DNA of 64,000 nucleotides from Acinetobacter pittii. GTDB lineage: Bacteria; Pseudomonadota; Gammaproteobacteria; Pseudomonadales; Moraxellaceae. Both the position numbers and the translations under genes were made by a program. Of this stretch, positions 26,614 to 35,760 are shown one piece after another (the stretch's first letter is position 1; each line of letters begins with the position of its first letter). The notes below the pieces were generated by a model. The model saw only the letters and a list, made by a program, of their open reading frames with translations. It did no database searches and was not told the DNA's origin. The stretch spans positions 1,860,001 to 1,924,000 of the forward strand of contig NZ_CP139249.1 in assembly GCF_034064985.1 (NCBI RefSeq), read 5' to 3'.

Positions 26614-28485
26614 TTAGAGGTAAATATCTGGTGGATATGGTGTGTTATCACTAATTGGCGAATAAAGCGTATTTTCAACAAAGAAGCCATTTGGGGCTTG
26701 AGTGGTATCAATCGTAATTGAATCATACATAACTTGTGGATAGGCCCAAATAAATTGCTTCATTAAACCGAGAGGAACATTGTTTTTCATATCACCAAAA
26801 ATTCTTTGCCAGATAGGTGTGCGATAAGGTTTGTTTTTGTCGAACCCATAAATATAAGCAATAGATTCATCAGGAACAAATCCAGATAAGTAAATGACTT
26901 TATTGGCAGGATAGCCTAGCCCTTGTATCGGTATTTGAGAAACTGCCTGATGTGCCAAGTCTAGGCGAGCTTCTAATAACCAGTCATAAGCTTCTGTCAT
27001 CATGTAATCAAAATTAGGATATGAATAGTGTTGGCTTGGATAGTTAATATAAGTTGCTAATGTCTGAATTGGAGATTGAATAGAAGGAAAGAAAATAAGT
27101 GGGCTAACTTTTGCACTGGAATATTTTGCTTTGATCACGGTGCGAATGTTTTGACAAGTTTGTCCTAATTTATTTCTAAGCCATGTTTTAAACTCATCAT
27201 ATGGCGTTCCTGTTTTATTCATTGCTTCGTAAATAGTGCCAAGATCTGGCGCATATAAACCCGTATCTGCATTAAATGCCAGTTTAGTTGGATAGTCATA
27301 TACACAAGGTAGATTTGTACCCGTGTTATACCACCACCAAGGTTCACCAATCTGCATGTTTACATCACATCCCCCTGCAACCATTGTATCTGCAAATTCA
27401 ATAAAGACTTTATGTAGATAGGCCAAAGCATTTTGATGGCTTAAACTAAAGAAATAGCTAGGTGGCTCATAACCTGTCCGACCTAAGTTATTATTCCAGT
27501 CACGCTGTGCCCAATATTCATTAGCCCCCAAGGAATACATTTCAAAGCTTACCCCAAAGATGGGTTGCATACTTGCGCTATGTAAAGCCTGAGCATATTT
27601 CTCATGCCATTTACGGGTACATGAGTTAACGACCGCCTCACCTGTTACCAACGTATCTGGTATTTGCCATTTATTAATATCACTTTTCCATGTCATTTCA
27701 GGATAATGTGACATTCCACAATAGTGATTAACCAAACCTTGATATCCCAAAGCGACCATATTATTGACTAGGCGCTGGGGGTTTAAATCATAGTGGTCGT
27801 CATAGCTGGTACAGATACCATAATTGTGCTGAGGGACAACCACACGGCTCAAATTTAACTTTGCATTTGTTCCAGTCACGACTGAGTTGGTCAGACGAAT
27901 GTAGCCATCTTTTGGTTGGCTTAAAGGCGTGGCGGATTGGCTATTATAGTCACTGGTAAATCCAGAGAATGAAATTCGCTGAATATTAGTTACCGGAAAG
28001 CTATCTGTAGCCGAAAAACCTGCTTTTACTGTATCCCAGTTAATACGGATGTGCGCCGTTCGCGATGAAGGATTATTTGCGTAATTAAATAGGACAATAT
28101 ATGCAATTTTATCTACACCATTATCTTTATAGTACACCGTTAAAGTCGGCGTTAAACTCGGATTGTTTAGCACCGGCATAGAGGCAGATAATTCAATATC
28201 GAAATCCCAAACTACCCCTGCATAGCTATATTTGGTTTCATACGCTAAAAATTTATGATCTTTAGTATCGGAAGAATCCCAACTAATTCCTACCAAGTCA
28301 TTTGCCATACGTGATCTAAAAGATGCCTCAAATCCATTCCCATAATTCGTAATGGCAAAAGACATGGTTTGTGGTCCGTCTATTTTCCAGTAAATAGGAC
28401 TAAACCGATCAATAAGTGTATTTTGAGTGATTGGGTGAGGTGATGAATTAGAATTATTTTGCACATTTTGTCGATTAGTTATCAT
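26614..28485 (-). CDS. Hypothetical protein with lectin-like and TIM-barrel-like parts
   Basis: 623 residues, no signal peptide, Asn/Tyr/Trp-rich. The first 200 residues read like a beta-sandwich of carbohydrate-binding type (TLTVYYKDNGVDKIAYIV). From about 220 the sequence looks like a glycoside-hydrolase-type barrel, with LVNHYCGMSHYPEMTW, a Glu in VSFEMYSLG, MQIGEPWWWYNTG and a late MMTEAYDWL, where the Glu residues could be catalytic. Parts recall proteins at phage tails, but no phage genes surround it. It is monocistronic with a clear terminator. Function unknown; a sugar-cleaving enzyme is a guess from these features. Confidence 0.55.
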   Translation of the reverse strand: MITNRQNVQNNSNSSPHPITQNTLIDRFSPIYWKIDGPQTMSFAITNYGNGFEASFRSRMANDLVGISWDSSDTKDHKFLAYETKYSYAGVVWDFDIELSASMPVLNNPSLTPTLTVYYKDNGVDKIAYIVLFNYANNPSSRTAHIRINWDTVKAGFSATDSFPVTNIQRISFSGFTSDYNSQSATPLSQPKDGYIRLTNSVVTGTNAKLNLSRVVVPQHNYGICTSYDDHYDLNPQRLVNNMVALGYQGLVNHYCGMSHYPEMTWKSDINKWQIPDTLVTGEAVVNSCTRKWHEKYAQALHSASMQPIFGVSFEMYSLGANEYWAQRDWNNNLGRTGYEPPSYFFSLSHQNALAYLHKVFIEFADTMVAGGCDVNMQIGEPWWWYNTGTNLPCVYDYPTKLAFNADTGLYAPDLGTIYEAMNKTGTPYDEFKTWLRNKLGQTCQNIRTVIKAKYSSAKVSPLIFFPSIQSPIQTLATYINYPSQHYSYPNFDYMMTEAYDWLLEARLDLAHQAVSQIPIQGLGYPANKVIYLSGFVPDESIAYIYGFDKNKPYRTPIWQRIFGDMKNNVPLGLMKQFIWAYPQVMYDSITIDTTQAPNGFFVENTLYSPISDNTPYPPDIYL

Positions 28486-28667
28486 GTCTACATTCTCTTA
28501 ATGTATTAAGAGGTTTTATCTTAAATAATAATTTTTATTGCATTGTTCAGATAAGTAACAATGGAGTTTAATTTATTTACAGTGATTATTTTTTATAAAG
28601 TTCAAAATGATCTTAAACAAGAAAACTTAATATTACCTAAAATATTTTTGTACTAAGGAGATAATAA

Positions 28668-29825
28668 ATGGCAAATTTTATACAGCCTATAAACTTTAAG
28701 GTTTTGTATGTATTTACTCCTCTTGTATTTGTATTAACAGGTTGCAGTGAAACTTTACACTCTCAGGCACCCTTATCAGTGAAGCCCTCTTCAGAGAATA
28801 TTGCTTATCCAGAGATCGATCCAGTTTTAGGAGAAAAGTTACAACCTAATGAGGAACTCATCGCTCACAATATAGCCCAAGTGATTGAAAAGTCGATCCG
28901 TGAACAATATAGGGCTGGAAATGCTCTACGTGATGCACATCCTAAAGCGCATGGCTGTGTGCGAGCTGAATTTCATGTTTCAAAAAATATACCCACTCAA
29001 TTGACTAAAGGGATATTTATTCCAGATCAAACTTATCAAGCATGGATTCGCTTTTCAAATGTTTCAAATGACGCCTCTAATGCGGACATTAATAAAGATG
29101 CGCGTGGTATAGCAATCAAAATTCTAGGTGTGTCTGGACAAAAAATTTTAGAAAGTGAAAAGCAAGCAACCACTCAAGATTTTATTATGATTAATCATCC
29201 GGTCTTTTTTGCCAATGATGCTAAACGATATCTTTCTTTCATGAATGATGTGAATAGCCATAATATGATCAGAAAACTCCATATTCCGATTACCCTAGGT
29301 TTTAAAGGAACCATGAATGCACTCGGAGCACGTAATTCGCAAATCGCAAATCCATTATATGCACGGTACTGGTCTATGGTTCCTTATCAGTTAGGGCTGG
29401 ATAATGATCGAAGAGCAGTCAAATATTCAGTTCGTGCCTGTTCAATGCCACCAAACAATCTACCTAAAAATCCTAGTCATAATTATTTAAGGGAAGCTTT
29501 AAAGAGCACTTTACAAAGTACAGATGCTTGTATGGAATTTCTTATTCAGCCACGAACCTCAAGCAAAATGTCAGTAGAAGATTCAATGACAGAATGGGAT
29601 GAGAAAGCAGCTCCTTTCTATCAAGTGGCGACTATCCATATTCCAAAGCAGAATTTTGATATAGCTGAACAAAATAAGTTTTGTGAAAATCTATCTTTTA
29701 CGCCGTGGCACGCCTTACCGGAACATAGACCATTAGGTGCAGTAAATAGAATGCGTAAAGTCATTTATGAAAATATCAGTAGAGTTCGGCATGATATGAA
29801 TTCAGCACCTAGGCAAGAACCTTAA
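28668..29825 (+). CDS. Catalase-like haem lipoprotein
   Basis: 385 residues with a lipoprotein signal (lipobox LTGC). The catalase-fold core is recognisable: HPKAHGCVRAEFHV with the distal His, then WIRFSNVSNDASNADINKD and ARGIAIKIL, as in catalase-related and SrpA-like proteins, with a shortened C-terminus. Such small catalase-family proteins may act as peroxidases or have lost activity. The lipoprotein signal puts it in the envelope, where it could deal with external peroxide. It stands alone with AAGGAG before the start and ends five bases before a convergent small gene. Confidence 0.75.
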   Translation: MANFIQPINFKVLYVFTPLVFVLTGCSETLHSQAPLSVKPSSENIAYPEIDPVLGEKLQPNEELIAHNIAQVIEKSIREQYRAGNALRDAHPKAHGCVRAEFHVSKNIPTQLTKGIFIPDQTYQAWIRFSNVSNDASNADINKDARGIAIKILGVSGQKILESEKQATTQDFIMINHPVFFANDAKRYLSFMNDVNSHNMIRKLHIPITLGFKGTMNALGARNSQIANPLYARYWSMVPYQLGLDNDRRAVKYSVRACSMPPNNLPKNPSHNYLREALKSTLQSTDACMEFLIQPRTSSKMSVEDSMTEWDEKAAPFYQVATIHIPKQNFDIAEQNKFCENLSFTPWHALPEHRPLGAVNRMRKVIYENISRVRHDMNSAPRQEP

Positions 29826-29830
29826 ATACT

Positions 29831-30139
29831 TTATCCATTAATGCCCTTGCTTGTATCTATAGTGATACGATCAATGAAATCTGCCAACCATAAAATAAAC
29901 TCATCTTCACTTTTATGTCTTGGAATCAAGCTCACGTCTAATCTAATGGGTAATTCATTTTTAACGCTAATTACAGTGCCTTCAAAATTCACAAAGTTAT
30001 ATAAAAATTTTAATTCTGTACCTGCAATAGCTTTTTTGATTTCTAGAATAAGATTGTTTAAGTTCTTCAAATGATTGTTTGAATATTTATTTTTAATATT
30101 TTTATTAATTTTTTCTGCTAATAGTAAATATTTTGGCAT
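29831..30139 (-). CDS. Hypothetical protein, paralogue of the 30966 gene
   Basis: 102 residues from an ATG with AAGGAGG in front, so it is very likely translated. It aligns along its whole length with the first two thirds of the 153-residue protein at 30966: both start MP(K/Q)YL and share NLN near residue 45, the KYNF/LYNF block, a block of the form LDxSLxPxxKxxxE, and ILWLAxFIxRIT. No known family. The two probably arose by duplication. The shorter copy lacks the C-terminal 50 residues. Confidence 0.65.
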   Translation of the reverse strand: MPKYLLLAEKINKNIKNKYSNNHLKNLNNLILEIKKAIAGTELKFLYNFVNFEGTVISVKNELPIRLDVSLIPRHKSEDEFILWLADFIDRITIDTSKGING

Positions 30140-30356
30140 TTCTACCTCCTTATTAATTATTTATAAGTATAAGTTTAAAGTTATAAAAATAAGTTTTTAA
30201 TTTTTATTAAATTGTTTCTAGTTTTTTAATTTTAATTCACAAGTTGTGACTAGTATAACTATTTATTGTTTTAAAATGTGATTTAGTTTGGTTTTTTATT
30301 CTGATTAAATTAGTAGGTATTTAATATTGACTAAAATACTCGGATTTTAAATTGAT

Positions 30357-30399
30357 ATTAAATAGGCTCAATATATTTAATCTATTAAGCCCATTTAAT
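30357..30399. terminator. AT-rich hairpin in a 302-bp gap
   Basis: ATTAAATAGGCT / AGCCCATTTAAT (one wobble) with a 19-nt loop, followed on the plus strand by TTTTTAATATTT. It lies downstream of the minus-strand zinc-ribbon gene. The rest of 30140-30441 is AT-rich with no credible gene. Confidence 0.4.
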
Positions 30400-30441
30400 T
30401 TTTAATATTTACTTAAGACTAAAAAGTACTCTTTTTGGACC

Positions 30442-30576
30442 TTAAGTAAGTTTCTGGAAAATTTTCATTTTATGAATTTTTCCACATTTCCTGCATTCTT
30501 TAATTTCATTATGAGTCATATCAAAGTCATATTCCCATACATGAATACAGAAAATTTGTCTAAAATTTTGGAGCAT
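30442..30576 (-). CDS. Small zinc-ribbon-like protein (44 aa)
   Basis: A 44-residue frame with AAGGAGGTGTCT directly before its ATG, one of the best ribosome sites in the window. It reads C-I-H-V-W near residue 10 and ECRKCGKIHK near residue 27, which gives a C-x-H ... C-x-x-C zinc-ribbon pattern typical of short phage-like or accessory proteins. No partner is recognised. It is too short for most gene callers. Confidence 0.6.
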   Translation of the reverse strand: MLQNFRQIFCIHVWEYDFDMTHNEIKECRKCGKIHKMKIFQKLT

Positions 30577-30633
30577 AGACACCTCCTTATAAAAAACCGA
30601 CTCAGTAGCAAGTTCTTTATCAATGTACTTAGC

Positions 30634-30732
30634 TTATTTTGATGAGTTTTCCTCTTTAGCTTTATCCTCCTTGTGTTTACAGCAGTAACCGAAAACAGCA
30701 CCAGCACCAAAGAAAAACATAGCTTTAAACAT
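30634..30732 (-). CDS. Micro membrane protein with GxGxxxGxC motif (32 aa)
   Basis: ATG at 30732 with GGAGATAAGT upstream. The sequence is MFK, then a hydrophobic FFFGAGAVFGYCC segment, then a charged tail (KHKEDKAKEE). It shares M-x-K and G-x-G-x(3)-G-x-C with the 58-residue protein at 35179-35355, including position from the start. It is probably a single-pass inner-membrane microprotein. Function unknown. Confidence 0.55.
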   Translation of the reverse strand: MFKAMFFFGAGAVFGYCCKHKEDKAKEENSSK

Positions 30733-30884
30733 ACTTATCTCCAAAAGATAGTTAAGTAAACTTAAAACTAACATTGAAGGATGTATCTGTTTTTAGGCCA
30801 ATGAGCCTGTTTCTGTGCGTTATGCAAACTTTTGTGAAAAGATATAACAATATATTTTTTAGGAATAAGAACTCTAAATTAAAA

Positions 30885-30904
30885 AACCGCCCCAGTAGGC
30901 GGTT
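30885..30904 (-). terminator. Terminator of the 30966 gene
   Basis: AACCGCC / GGCGGTT with a 6-nt loop, followed on the minus strand by TTTTTT. A degenerate copy of the same left flank (AAAAAACCG...CAGTAG) occurs near 30592. Confidence 0.8.
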
Positions 30905-30965
30905 GCTGAATTTACAGCGACATATAGAAGTGTAGTGGACGATCACTTCTATATTTCTTATGTAC

Positions 30966-31427
30966 TTATTTTTCTTCTTTTATAATTTTAGTAAAAGCAT
31001 CTGATTTGAAGTAATTGATAATCATCTCTCCATCATCTCGAGTCGAAGTGGAAGTCGATACTTTTGATAGTTCGTCATAATTAAATTTAAAATCTGGAGG
31101 TATAAATTTTGAGATTGGTGGAAGCTTCGTCTCTCCTCCTGTCGTAATTCTTTCAATGAAACCTGCGAGCCAAAGTATATATTCATCCTTATTTTTATAT
31201 TTCGGCATAAGGCTCATGTCTAACTTTATGGCACATTCCTCTAAAGGCTTAGTTAGGCATTCTTCAAAATCTATAAAATTGTATTTAAGTTTAAATTTGG
31301 TGCCTTTAATTTCATTACGAATTGCACCCACGAGTTGATTTAAGTTTTCTGCCGAGCTTTCTGAAAATAAATTTTTGTCCTCAATCTTTTTATACACGTT
31401 CTCAGCGATGATTAAATATTGTGGCAT
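30966..31427 (-). CDS. Hypothetical protein, paralogue of the 29831 gene
   Basis: 153 residues. The first 100 residues match the smaller protein at 29831 (see that entry). The extra C-terminal part contains FIPPDFKFNYDELSK and a Ser/Thr run (STSTSTRDDGEM). It is acidic-basic mixed without membrane segments, so it is probably cytosolic. A terminator follows at 30885. The pair frames the two micro-genes at 30442 and 30634, all on the minus strand, which suggests one small accessory block. Confidence 0.6.
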   Translation of the reverse strand: MPQYLIIAENVYKKIEDKNLFSESSAENLNQLVGAIRNEIKGTKFKLKYNFIDFEECLTKPLEECAIKLDMSLMPKYKNKDEYILWLAGFIERITTGGETKLPPISKFIPPDFKFNYDELSKVSTSTSTRDDGEMIINYFKSDAFTKIIKEEK

Positions 31428-31621
31428 CTCTATTTTCTCCCTTTTATTGTTAAGCTACTCACTCAGCCTTTTAAGGAAGTATGATAGATATCATGTTTTC
31501 TAATGTAATTGTTGTGCTGCCAATTGTAATTAATGTGTTTTTGTGAAACTTGCAAGCATAACCATCCGAAAAAATTAAATTTAATGCAAACTAAGTCTCA
31601 TTTTTTTGATAAGAATTTACT

Positions 31622-32047
31622 TTAATCAAAAAGTATTTTTAGTTCATTTAAAGTGGGAAGTTGGTTATAGGACTCATCAGCCGCTATTGTATTTGCCCAA
31701 TTGGTTTTTGAAACCATACAAAAATTAAGTTTCTTTAGCACAACAATATCTTGATCTAATAGCCCTAGTGGAATCCACATAAAGTCGGTACTGCCCACTA
31801 AGTTAGGTACTGGTGATCCGCATTTGCTACAAAATGAAGACGTGAAGCCAGTTTCTTTTTTATAGGTGCGGACAAGTTCTAAACCTGATAACCATTCAAA
31901 TCTATTCTTATTCACTAACGTTGCTGCGTTTGATCCCGTTCCGGTTTGTTTACGGCAGAGACTACAGTGGCAATGATAAACCGTGTTTATTTCATTACGA
32001 ATAGAAAATTTGATCTCATTGCATAGACAAGAACCTACATGGCTCAT
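31622..32047 (-). CDS. GFA family protein (glutathione-dependent formaldehyde-activating-like)
   Basis: 141 residues with the Zn-binding pattern of the GFA/Mss4-like fold: GSCLCNEI near the start, HCHCSLCRKQTG near residue 30, and SFCSKCGSP near residue 72. Family members bind zinc and glutathione-type thiols; for most, activity on formaldehyde is unproven. The nearby frmA could make a formaldehyde link, but the two genes are separate units. Confidence 0.85.
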   Translation of the reverse strand: MSHVGSCLCNEIKFSIRNEINTVYHCHCSLCRKQTGTGSNAATLVNKNRFEWLSGLELVRTYKKETGFTSSFCSKCGSPVPNLVGSTDFMWIPLGLLDQDIVVLKKLNFCMVSKTNWANTIAADESYNQLPTLNELKILFD

Positions 32048-32281
32048 CTCGAGTATCCTCTGAAAAATAATGTTGAATATAGCATTAAGCTTAAAAAGGG
32101 ATAAATTTATCTTTATATTTTTAAATAGATATGTTTTCTTAGAGTTACCTATAAATATAAGAAATTGCTAGAGTTGAGACTTGGCAGAATATATTTATAG
32201 CGTTTAATATGAATTTTGACATAAAAATTGAATATAAAAATGCTGTGATGTGCTTATCTTGGATGCGACTTAAAAGCTTAC

Positions 32282-33847
32282 ATGATTAATCAACTGTATC
32301 AGCAGTATAGTAATATGGCATTAAATGCTTGGGGCTTTACAAATACACCTTCGTATAACGGTACATACGACCCTGATGAGAATGATACAGTGACGAATAG
32401 CTTTAATTGGTTAAATGATGAGCATGCAGCAGAAAAAACTAAACAAGGATTAACTGCTTTTGTCGCACTAGATGATGCCTTTATCAGTATCGCTTCTCGT
32501 ATGTACCTCATTAGAAATGCAAAAGAAAAGATCGATTTACAATACTATATTTGGACCAATGATTTTGTTGGAAACTTAATGCTGCATGAGTTGCTAACGG
32601 CGGCAGATCGTGGCGTAAAAATCCGTTTACTCATCGATGATCAAAACGGAATAAAGCTTGATGGCGTTCTCAGGAGTCTTCTACACCACCCTAATTTTGA
32701 AATTCGATTATTTAATCCATATAAATTTAGATATTTAAGAATCTTGGACTATATTTTTCGATTCAAAAAAGTAAACCATCGCATGCATAATAAATTAATT
32801 ATTGCAGATGGCATGATTGCTGTAACCGGCGGTAGAAATATCAGCAGTGAATATTTTGATGCAAGTAGTAAGTTTCAGTTTACAGATTTAGATATTTTAT
32901 TTTATGGCCATACAGTACAGCATGCTCAAGTCGTATTTAATGATTTTTGGCAAAGTGATTTAAGTCAAAATGCTACCGAGCTCATAGGAACATGTGCTGT
33001 CCACCACTTACAATCACTCAGGCAGCACTATCATGATCTACTTCATGAAAGTGAAAATCATATTCAAACTGAAGATAAACTTTCTGATGCACAAACTTAT
33101 TTAAAAGAGCTCCTACAAAATTATCCAATTCAATGGTCAAAAGCATATTTCGTTGCAGATTCACCTAAAAAAATCTTAGGGTCAGCCTCTAAAGAAGAGA
33201 TGCTTTATAGTCAAGTTATGGCCATTATGGGTGAACCTGAGCAGCATATTGAATTAGCCTCAGCTTATTTTGTACCGACTCAGCAAGGAACTTATTATTT
33301 AAAACAGTTAAAAGTACAGGGAGTTAAAGTCAGGGTTTTAACTAACTCTTTCGCTGCAAATGATGTAGCAATTGTGCATGCTTTTTATAGTCAATATCGA
33401 GTCGAGATGCTCAAAAGTGGTGTAGAACTATTTGAGTTTAAGCCCTTTTTAGAACGAAGACGCCGAACATGGTATGAAGTAGTTACAGGAAGTGTAATCC
33501 CTGCAAAAGGTAAAAATAAATCGAGCTTACATGCCAAATTTTTTGACGTAGACGGTAAAGTATTCATTGGTTCATTTAACTTTGATCCACGTTCAACCTA
33601 TTTAAATACTGAGGTTGGCCTTGTTATTGAGTCGAGTCAACTACAAGCTCAAGTTTCAGTCATGCTTGATCAGCATTTACCACAAGTTGCCTACCAGCTT
33701 AAGTTAAATAATGAAGGAAAGATCATTTGGTTAGATTATCAGGCAGATGGAAAAATTATTGAATACGACAAAGACCCAGATACGAGCCTTTTTCAACGTA
33801 CCATGGTTAAAGCAGTTTCATATTTACCAATTGAATGGATGATGTAA
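32282..33847 (+). CDS. Phospholipase D family cardiolipin-synthase-like enzyme
   Basis: 521 residues with two HKD motifs: HNKLIIADGMIAVTGGRN around residue 163 and HAKFFDVDGKVFIGSFN around residue 415, the layout of PLD-type phosphatidyl transferases. The YYIWTNDFVGNLMLHEL stretch is typical of ClsC/YmdC-like synthases. No N-terminal membrane helices, so it would associate with the inner membrane peripherally. It would join phosphatidyl groups of two lipids to make cardiolipin. It ends 17 bp before a convergent gene. Confidence 0.85.
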   Translation: MINQLYQQYSNMALNAWGFTNTPSYNGTYDPDENDTVTNSFNWLNDEHAAEKTKQGLTAFVALDDAFISIASRMYLIRNAKEKIDLQYYIWTNDFVGNLMLHELLTAADRGVKIRLLIDDQNGIKLDGVLRSLLHHPNFEIRLFNPYKFRYLRILDYIFRFKKVNHRMHNKLIIADGMIAVTGGRNISSEYFDASSKFQFTDLDILFYGHTVQHAQVVFNDFWQSDLSQNATELIGTCAVHHLQSLRQHYHDLLHESENHIQTEDKLSDAQTYLKELLQNYPIQWSKAYFVADSPKKILGSASKEEMLYSQVMAIMGEPEQHIELASAYFVPTQQGTYYLKQLKVQGVKVRVLTNSFAANDVAIVHAFYSQYRVEMLKSGVELFEFKPFLERRRRTWYEVVTGSVIPAKGKNKSSLHAKFFDVDGKVFIGSFNFDPRSTYLNTEVGLVIESSQLQAQVSVMLDQHLPQVAYQLKLNNEGKIIWLDYQADGKIIEYDKDPDTSLFQRTMVKAVSYLPIEWMM

Positions 33848-33864
33848 AAGCGTTTTAGCTTTAA

Positions 33865-34452
33865 TTATAAAATCCCAATTTCTTTAAAAAATTTTCGATA
33901 AGCCTCTGCTTTCTTTTCTAGTGCCAATGGATAGGCTCTAGAAGACGATGGTAGACGGTATAAATTGATGTTACGTCCTGCAAAGTAAGTCGAGGTAGAC
34001 ATTCCAATAAGCGGTTTTTCGGTGTGTTCTGGTAAAACAGAAATTAAGGTATCAGTTGCTTTGTCGCCAGTGGTCATAATAGTCTGACATAGAGGAATCT
34101 GCTGAAGCAAAACAGCAAGATCTGTCGGCGTTACGATTTCAAGAAATTTATCAGCAGCATTCCCCTTCAACCTTTTAATTTGGTAAGCCGTATCAAAGAT
34201 TGCAATACCAGTTTCAATCAAGAAATTTCGAATACGTTCTTCATTAAAATTTTTTTGGCTTTCACTTAAAAAGTAAGTTTTGTCTTGGAAAAAGATCAAA
34301 CCGAAAATACGCCACATGTCATTTTGGAAATTTGGATAATAAAAATCCATCTTCCATTTATTACGTGGTGGTGGAAAACTGCCTAACATGAGTAAACGAG
34401 CATTTTCAGGTAAAAAAGGTTCAAGTGGATGTGTTTCTATCTCAATTATCAT
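33865..34452 (-). CDS. Uracil-DNA-glycosylase family protein (Mug-like)
   Basis: 195 residues. The N-terminal motif MLGSFPPPRNKWKMDFYYPN resembles the GxxP-type active-site loop of the uracil-DNA-glycosylase superfamily, and a later strand-helix (IMTTGDKATDTL) fits the fold. It lacks the full motifs of Ung. Proteins like this are annotated as mismatch-specific or general DNA glycosylases. Role in base-excision repair is likely but the target base is not known. Confidence 0.7.
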   Translation of the reverse strand: MIIEIETHPLEPFLPENARLLMLGSFPPPRNKWKMDFYYPNFQNDMWRIFGLIFFQDKTYFLSESQKNFNEERIRNFLIETGIAIFDTAYQIKRLKGNAADKFLEIVTPTDLAVLLQQIPLCQTIMTTGDKATDTLISVLPEHTEKPLIGMSTSTYFAGRNINLYRLPSSSRAYPLALEKKAEAYRKFFKEIGIL

Positions 34453-34615
34453 AAAAAATCAGTAGTTACTTAAAAATCTTATCAACAAATTAACCTATTT
34501 TTTAGTTAATCACGAGTCATGAAATGCAATTTCTCTTCATTAAAGCGTTAAAGGATGTCACAAAAATGAGCATTGTTGAAGAATGCTTATTTTAAAAATA
34601 TTTTTTGTTCTTAAG

Positions 34616-34659
34616 TAAGTGTAAGGCGAGACATATTTATACTTCGCCTCAATCACTTA
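34616..34659 (-). terminator. Two-part hairpin downstream of the 34691 gene
   Basis: TAAGTG / CACTTA outside and AGGCGA / TCGCCT inside. On the minus strand it is followed by TTACTTAAGAACAAAAAA, so the U-tract is poor. Confidence 0.5.
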
Positions 34660-34690
34660 GAAATATTAAAAAGATACTCACACAAAAATA

Positions 34691-34927
34691 TTAAGAATTA
34701 AGGACTTTAAAAACTTTACCCGTTCTTGGATGAGCAAAAGTATTATCCTGATCTAAATTAATGACTTTATCCGAAATCACAATTTTAGAAAGTGGTAACC
34801 AATTCTGCTCTTGTTCAGCTTGGACAAAATTTTTTTCATAAATATTTTCATAAATTTGTTCAACAACGATTTCCATACCACACATACTTTTGGCACTTAC
34901 TTCCTTTAAAATATGGCGCTTTGACAT
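34691..34927 (-). CDS. Small hypothetical protein (78 aa)
   Basis: Start taken at the ATG at 34927 (MSKRHILKEVSAKSM), which has GGAG 6 bp upstream; a longer frame extends 34 residues but has no comparable site. The sequence is mixed charged with a C-terminal NTFAHPRTGKVFKVLN. No family recognised. It is probably cytosolic. Confidence 0.55.
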   Translation of the reverse strand: MSKRHILKEVSAKSMCGMEIVVEQIYENIYEKNFVQAEQEQNWLPLSKIVISDKVINLDQDNTFAHPRTGKVFKVLNS

Positions 34928-35142
34928 TCTAGTCTCCATTTTTTTATTATCCGCATCAATAATAATAAGGACTTCACTGATACAATATGTAAATTTTAAT
35001 AATGAAAGTGTTTTTTTTGTTTTAATCATATTTTTGTAATAATTAAATGAATAGTTGAGTAATTATTTAATTTAAAGATTATTTTTAAGTTAAACTATTA
35101 AAATTAAATATTGCTGATAAATTTTTACTTTTAATAAAAATT

Positions 35143-35167
35143 AAAGGGTTCATTAACTGAACCCTTT
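35143..35167. terminator. Terminator of the 35179 micro-gene
   Basis: AAAGGGTTCA / TGAACCCTTT, 10-bp stem with a TTAAC loop and T-runs on both strands. Confidence 0.85.
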
Positions 35168-35178
35168 TTTATTTAATT

Positions 35179-35355
35179 CTAAACTTGTACTGCATTATCA
35201 AGCGAACTATCGTCTTTATTTTTAGCAGTGTCTTTACTCATCAATGTGTCAGTATCACTATCTGTGTTAAAGCTCTTACTGTTCTTTTGCTTTTTCTTGT
35301 ACATACACATGCCAATCGCAATACCGGTTCCCAACACTATAATTGATTTCAACAT
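35179..35355 (-). CDS. Micro membrane protein with GxGxxxGxC motif (58 aa)
   Basis: ATG at 35355 with AAAGAGGTGC upstream. Residues 1-18 form a hydrophobic segment (MLKSIIVLGTGIAIGMCM) followed by a Lys-rich, then Asp/Ser-rich tail ending NAVQV. The start, glycine spacing and Cys match the 32-residue protein at 30634-30732. It has its own terminator, so it is probably a real single-gene unit. The protein is likely anchored in the inner membrane with the tail in the cytosol. Function unknown. Confidence 0.6.
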   Translation of the reverse strand: MLKSIIVLGTGIAIGMCMYKKKQKNSKSFNTDSDTDTLMSKDTAKNKDDSSLDNAVQV

Positions 35356-35521
35356 TTTGCACCTCTTTGATTAACGGAGTAACTTTTGAGCAATTAGCTT
35401 AAATTAATAGCACAAAATTTGTTATTTAAAGGCTTTCATTTGCTCCGCTTTTGTAAGGTGTTTATTTTTTATGTTAATTGAAGAGTAGAATATTCTGAAA
35501 AAATAAATTTTGATACAAAGC

Positions 35522-35554
35522 AAAAAGCCTATTCTAAAAAAGAACAGGCTTTTT
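35522..35554. terminator. Hairpin in the 577-bp gap before the PQQ region
   Basis: AAAAAGCCTATTC / GAACAGGCTTTTT, 13-bp stem with one mismatch and a 7-nt loop; it could end transcription in either direction. No gene of normal size lies between 35356 and 35932; a small RNA is possible but nothing supports one. Confidence 0.6.
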
Positions 35555-35731
35555 ACTGTATTTCAGGATTAAGCAGTATTATGAATTGCTCTAAGCAATC
35601 TTATTATCTTTAAATACAATACAAATGTATTTAATGCTGAACTTTTAGTCAAGATGGGATTGAGGGGTTTTACCAATAATTGGCGATTATTGTGATGACT
35701 ATCACGTTTATTTGATTGGGATAAGAAAAAA

Positions 35732-35760
35732 CCCATTTCTACTTCTCATAAAGAAATGGG
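35732..35760 (-). terminator. Probable terminator of the pqq operon
   Basis: CCCATTTCT / AGAAATGGG, 9-bp perfect stem with an 11-nt loop, followed on the minus strand by TTTTTTC. It is the first good terminator past the dipeptidase gene. Confidence 0.7.

Noticed and set aside
30752..30946. 64-codon minus-strand ORF near the micro-genes
   Set aside because: It overlaps the terminator at 30885-30904 and lacks a ribosome site.
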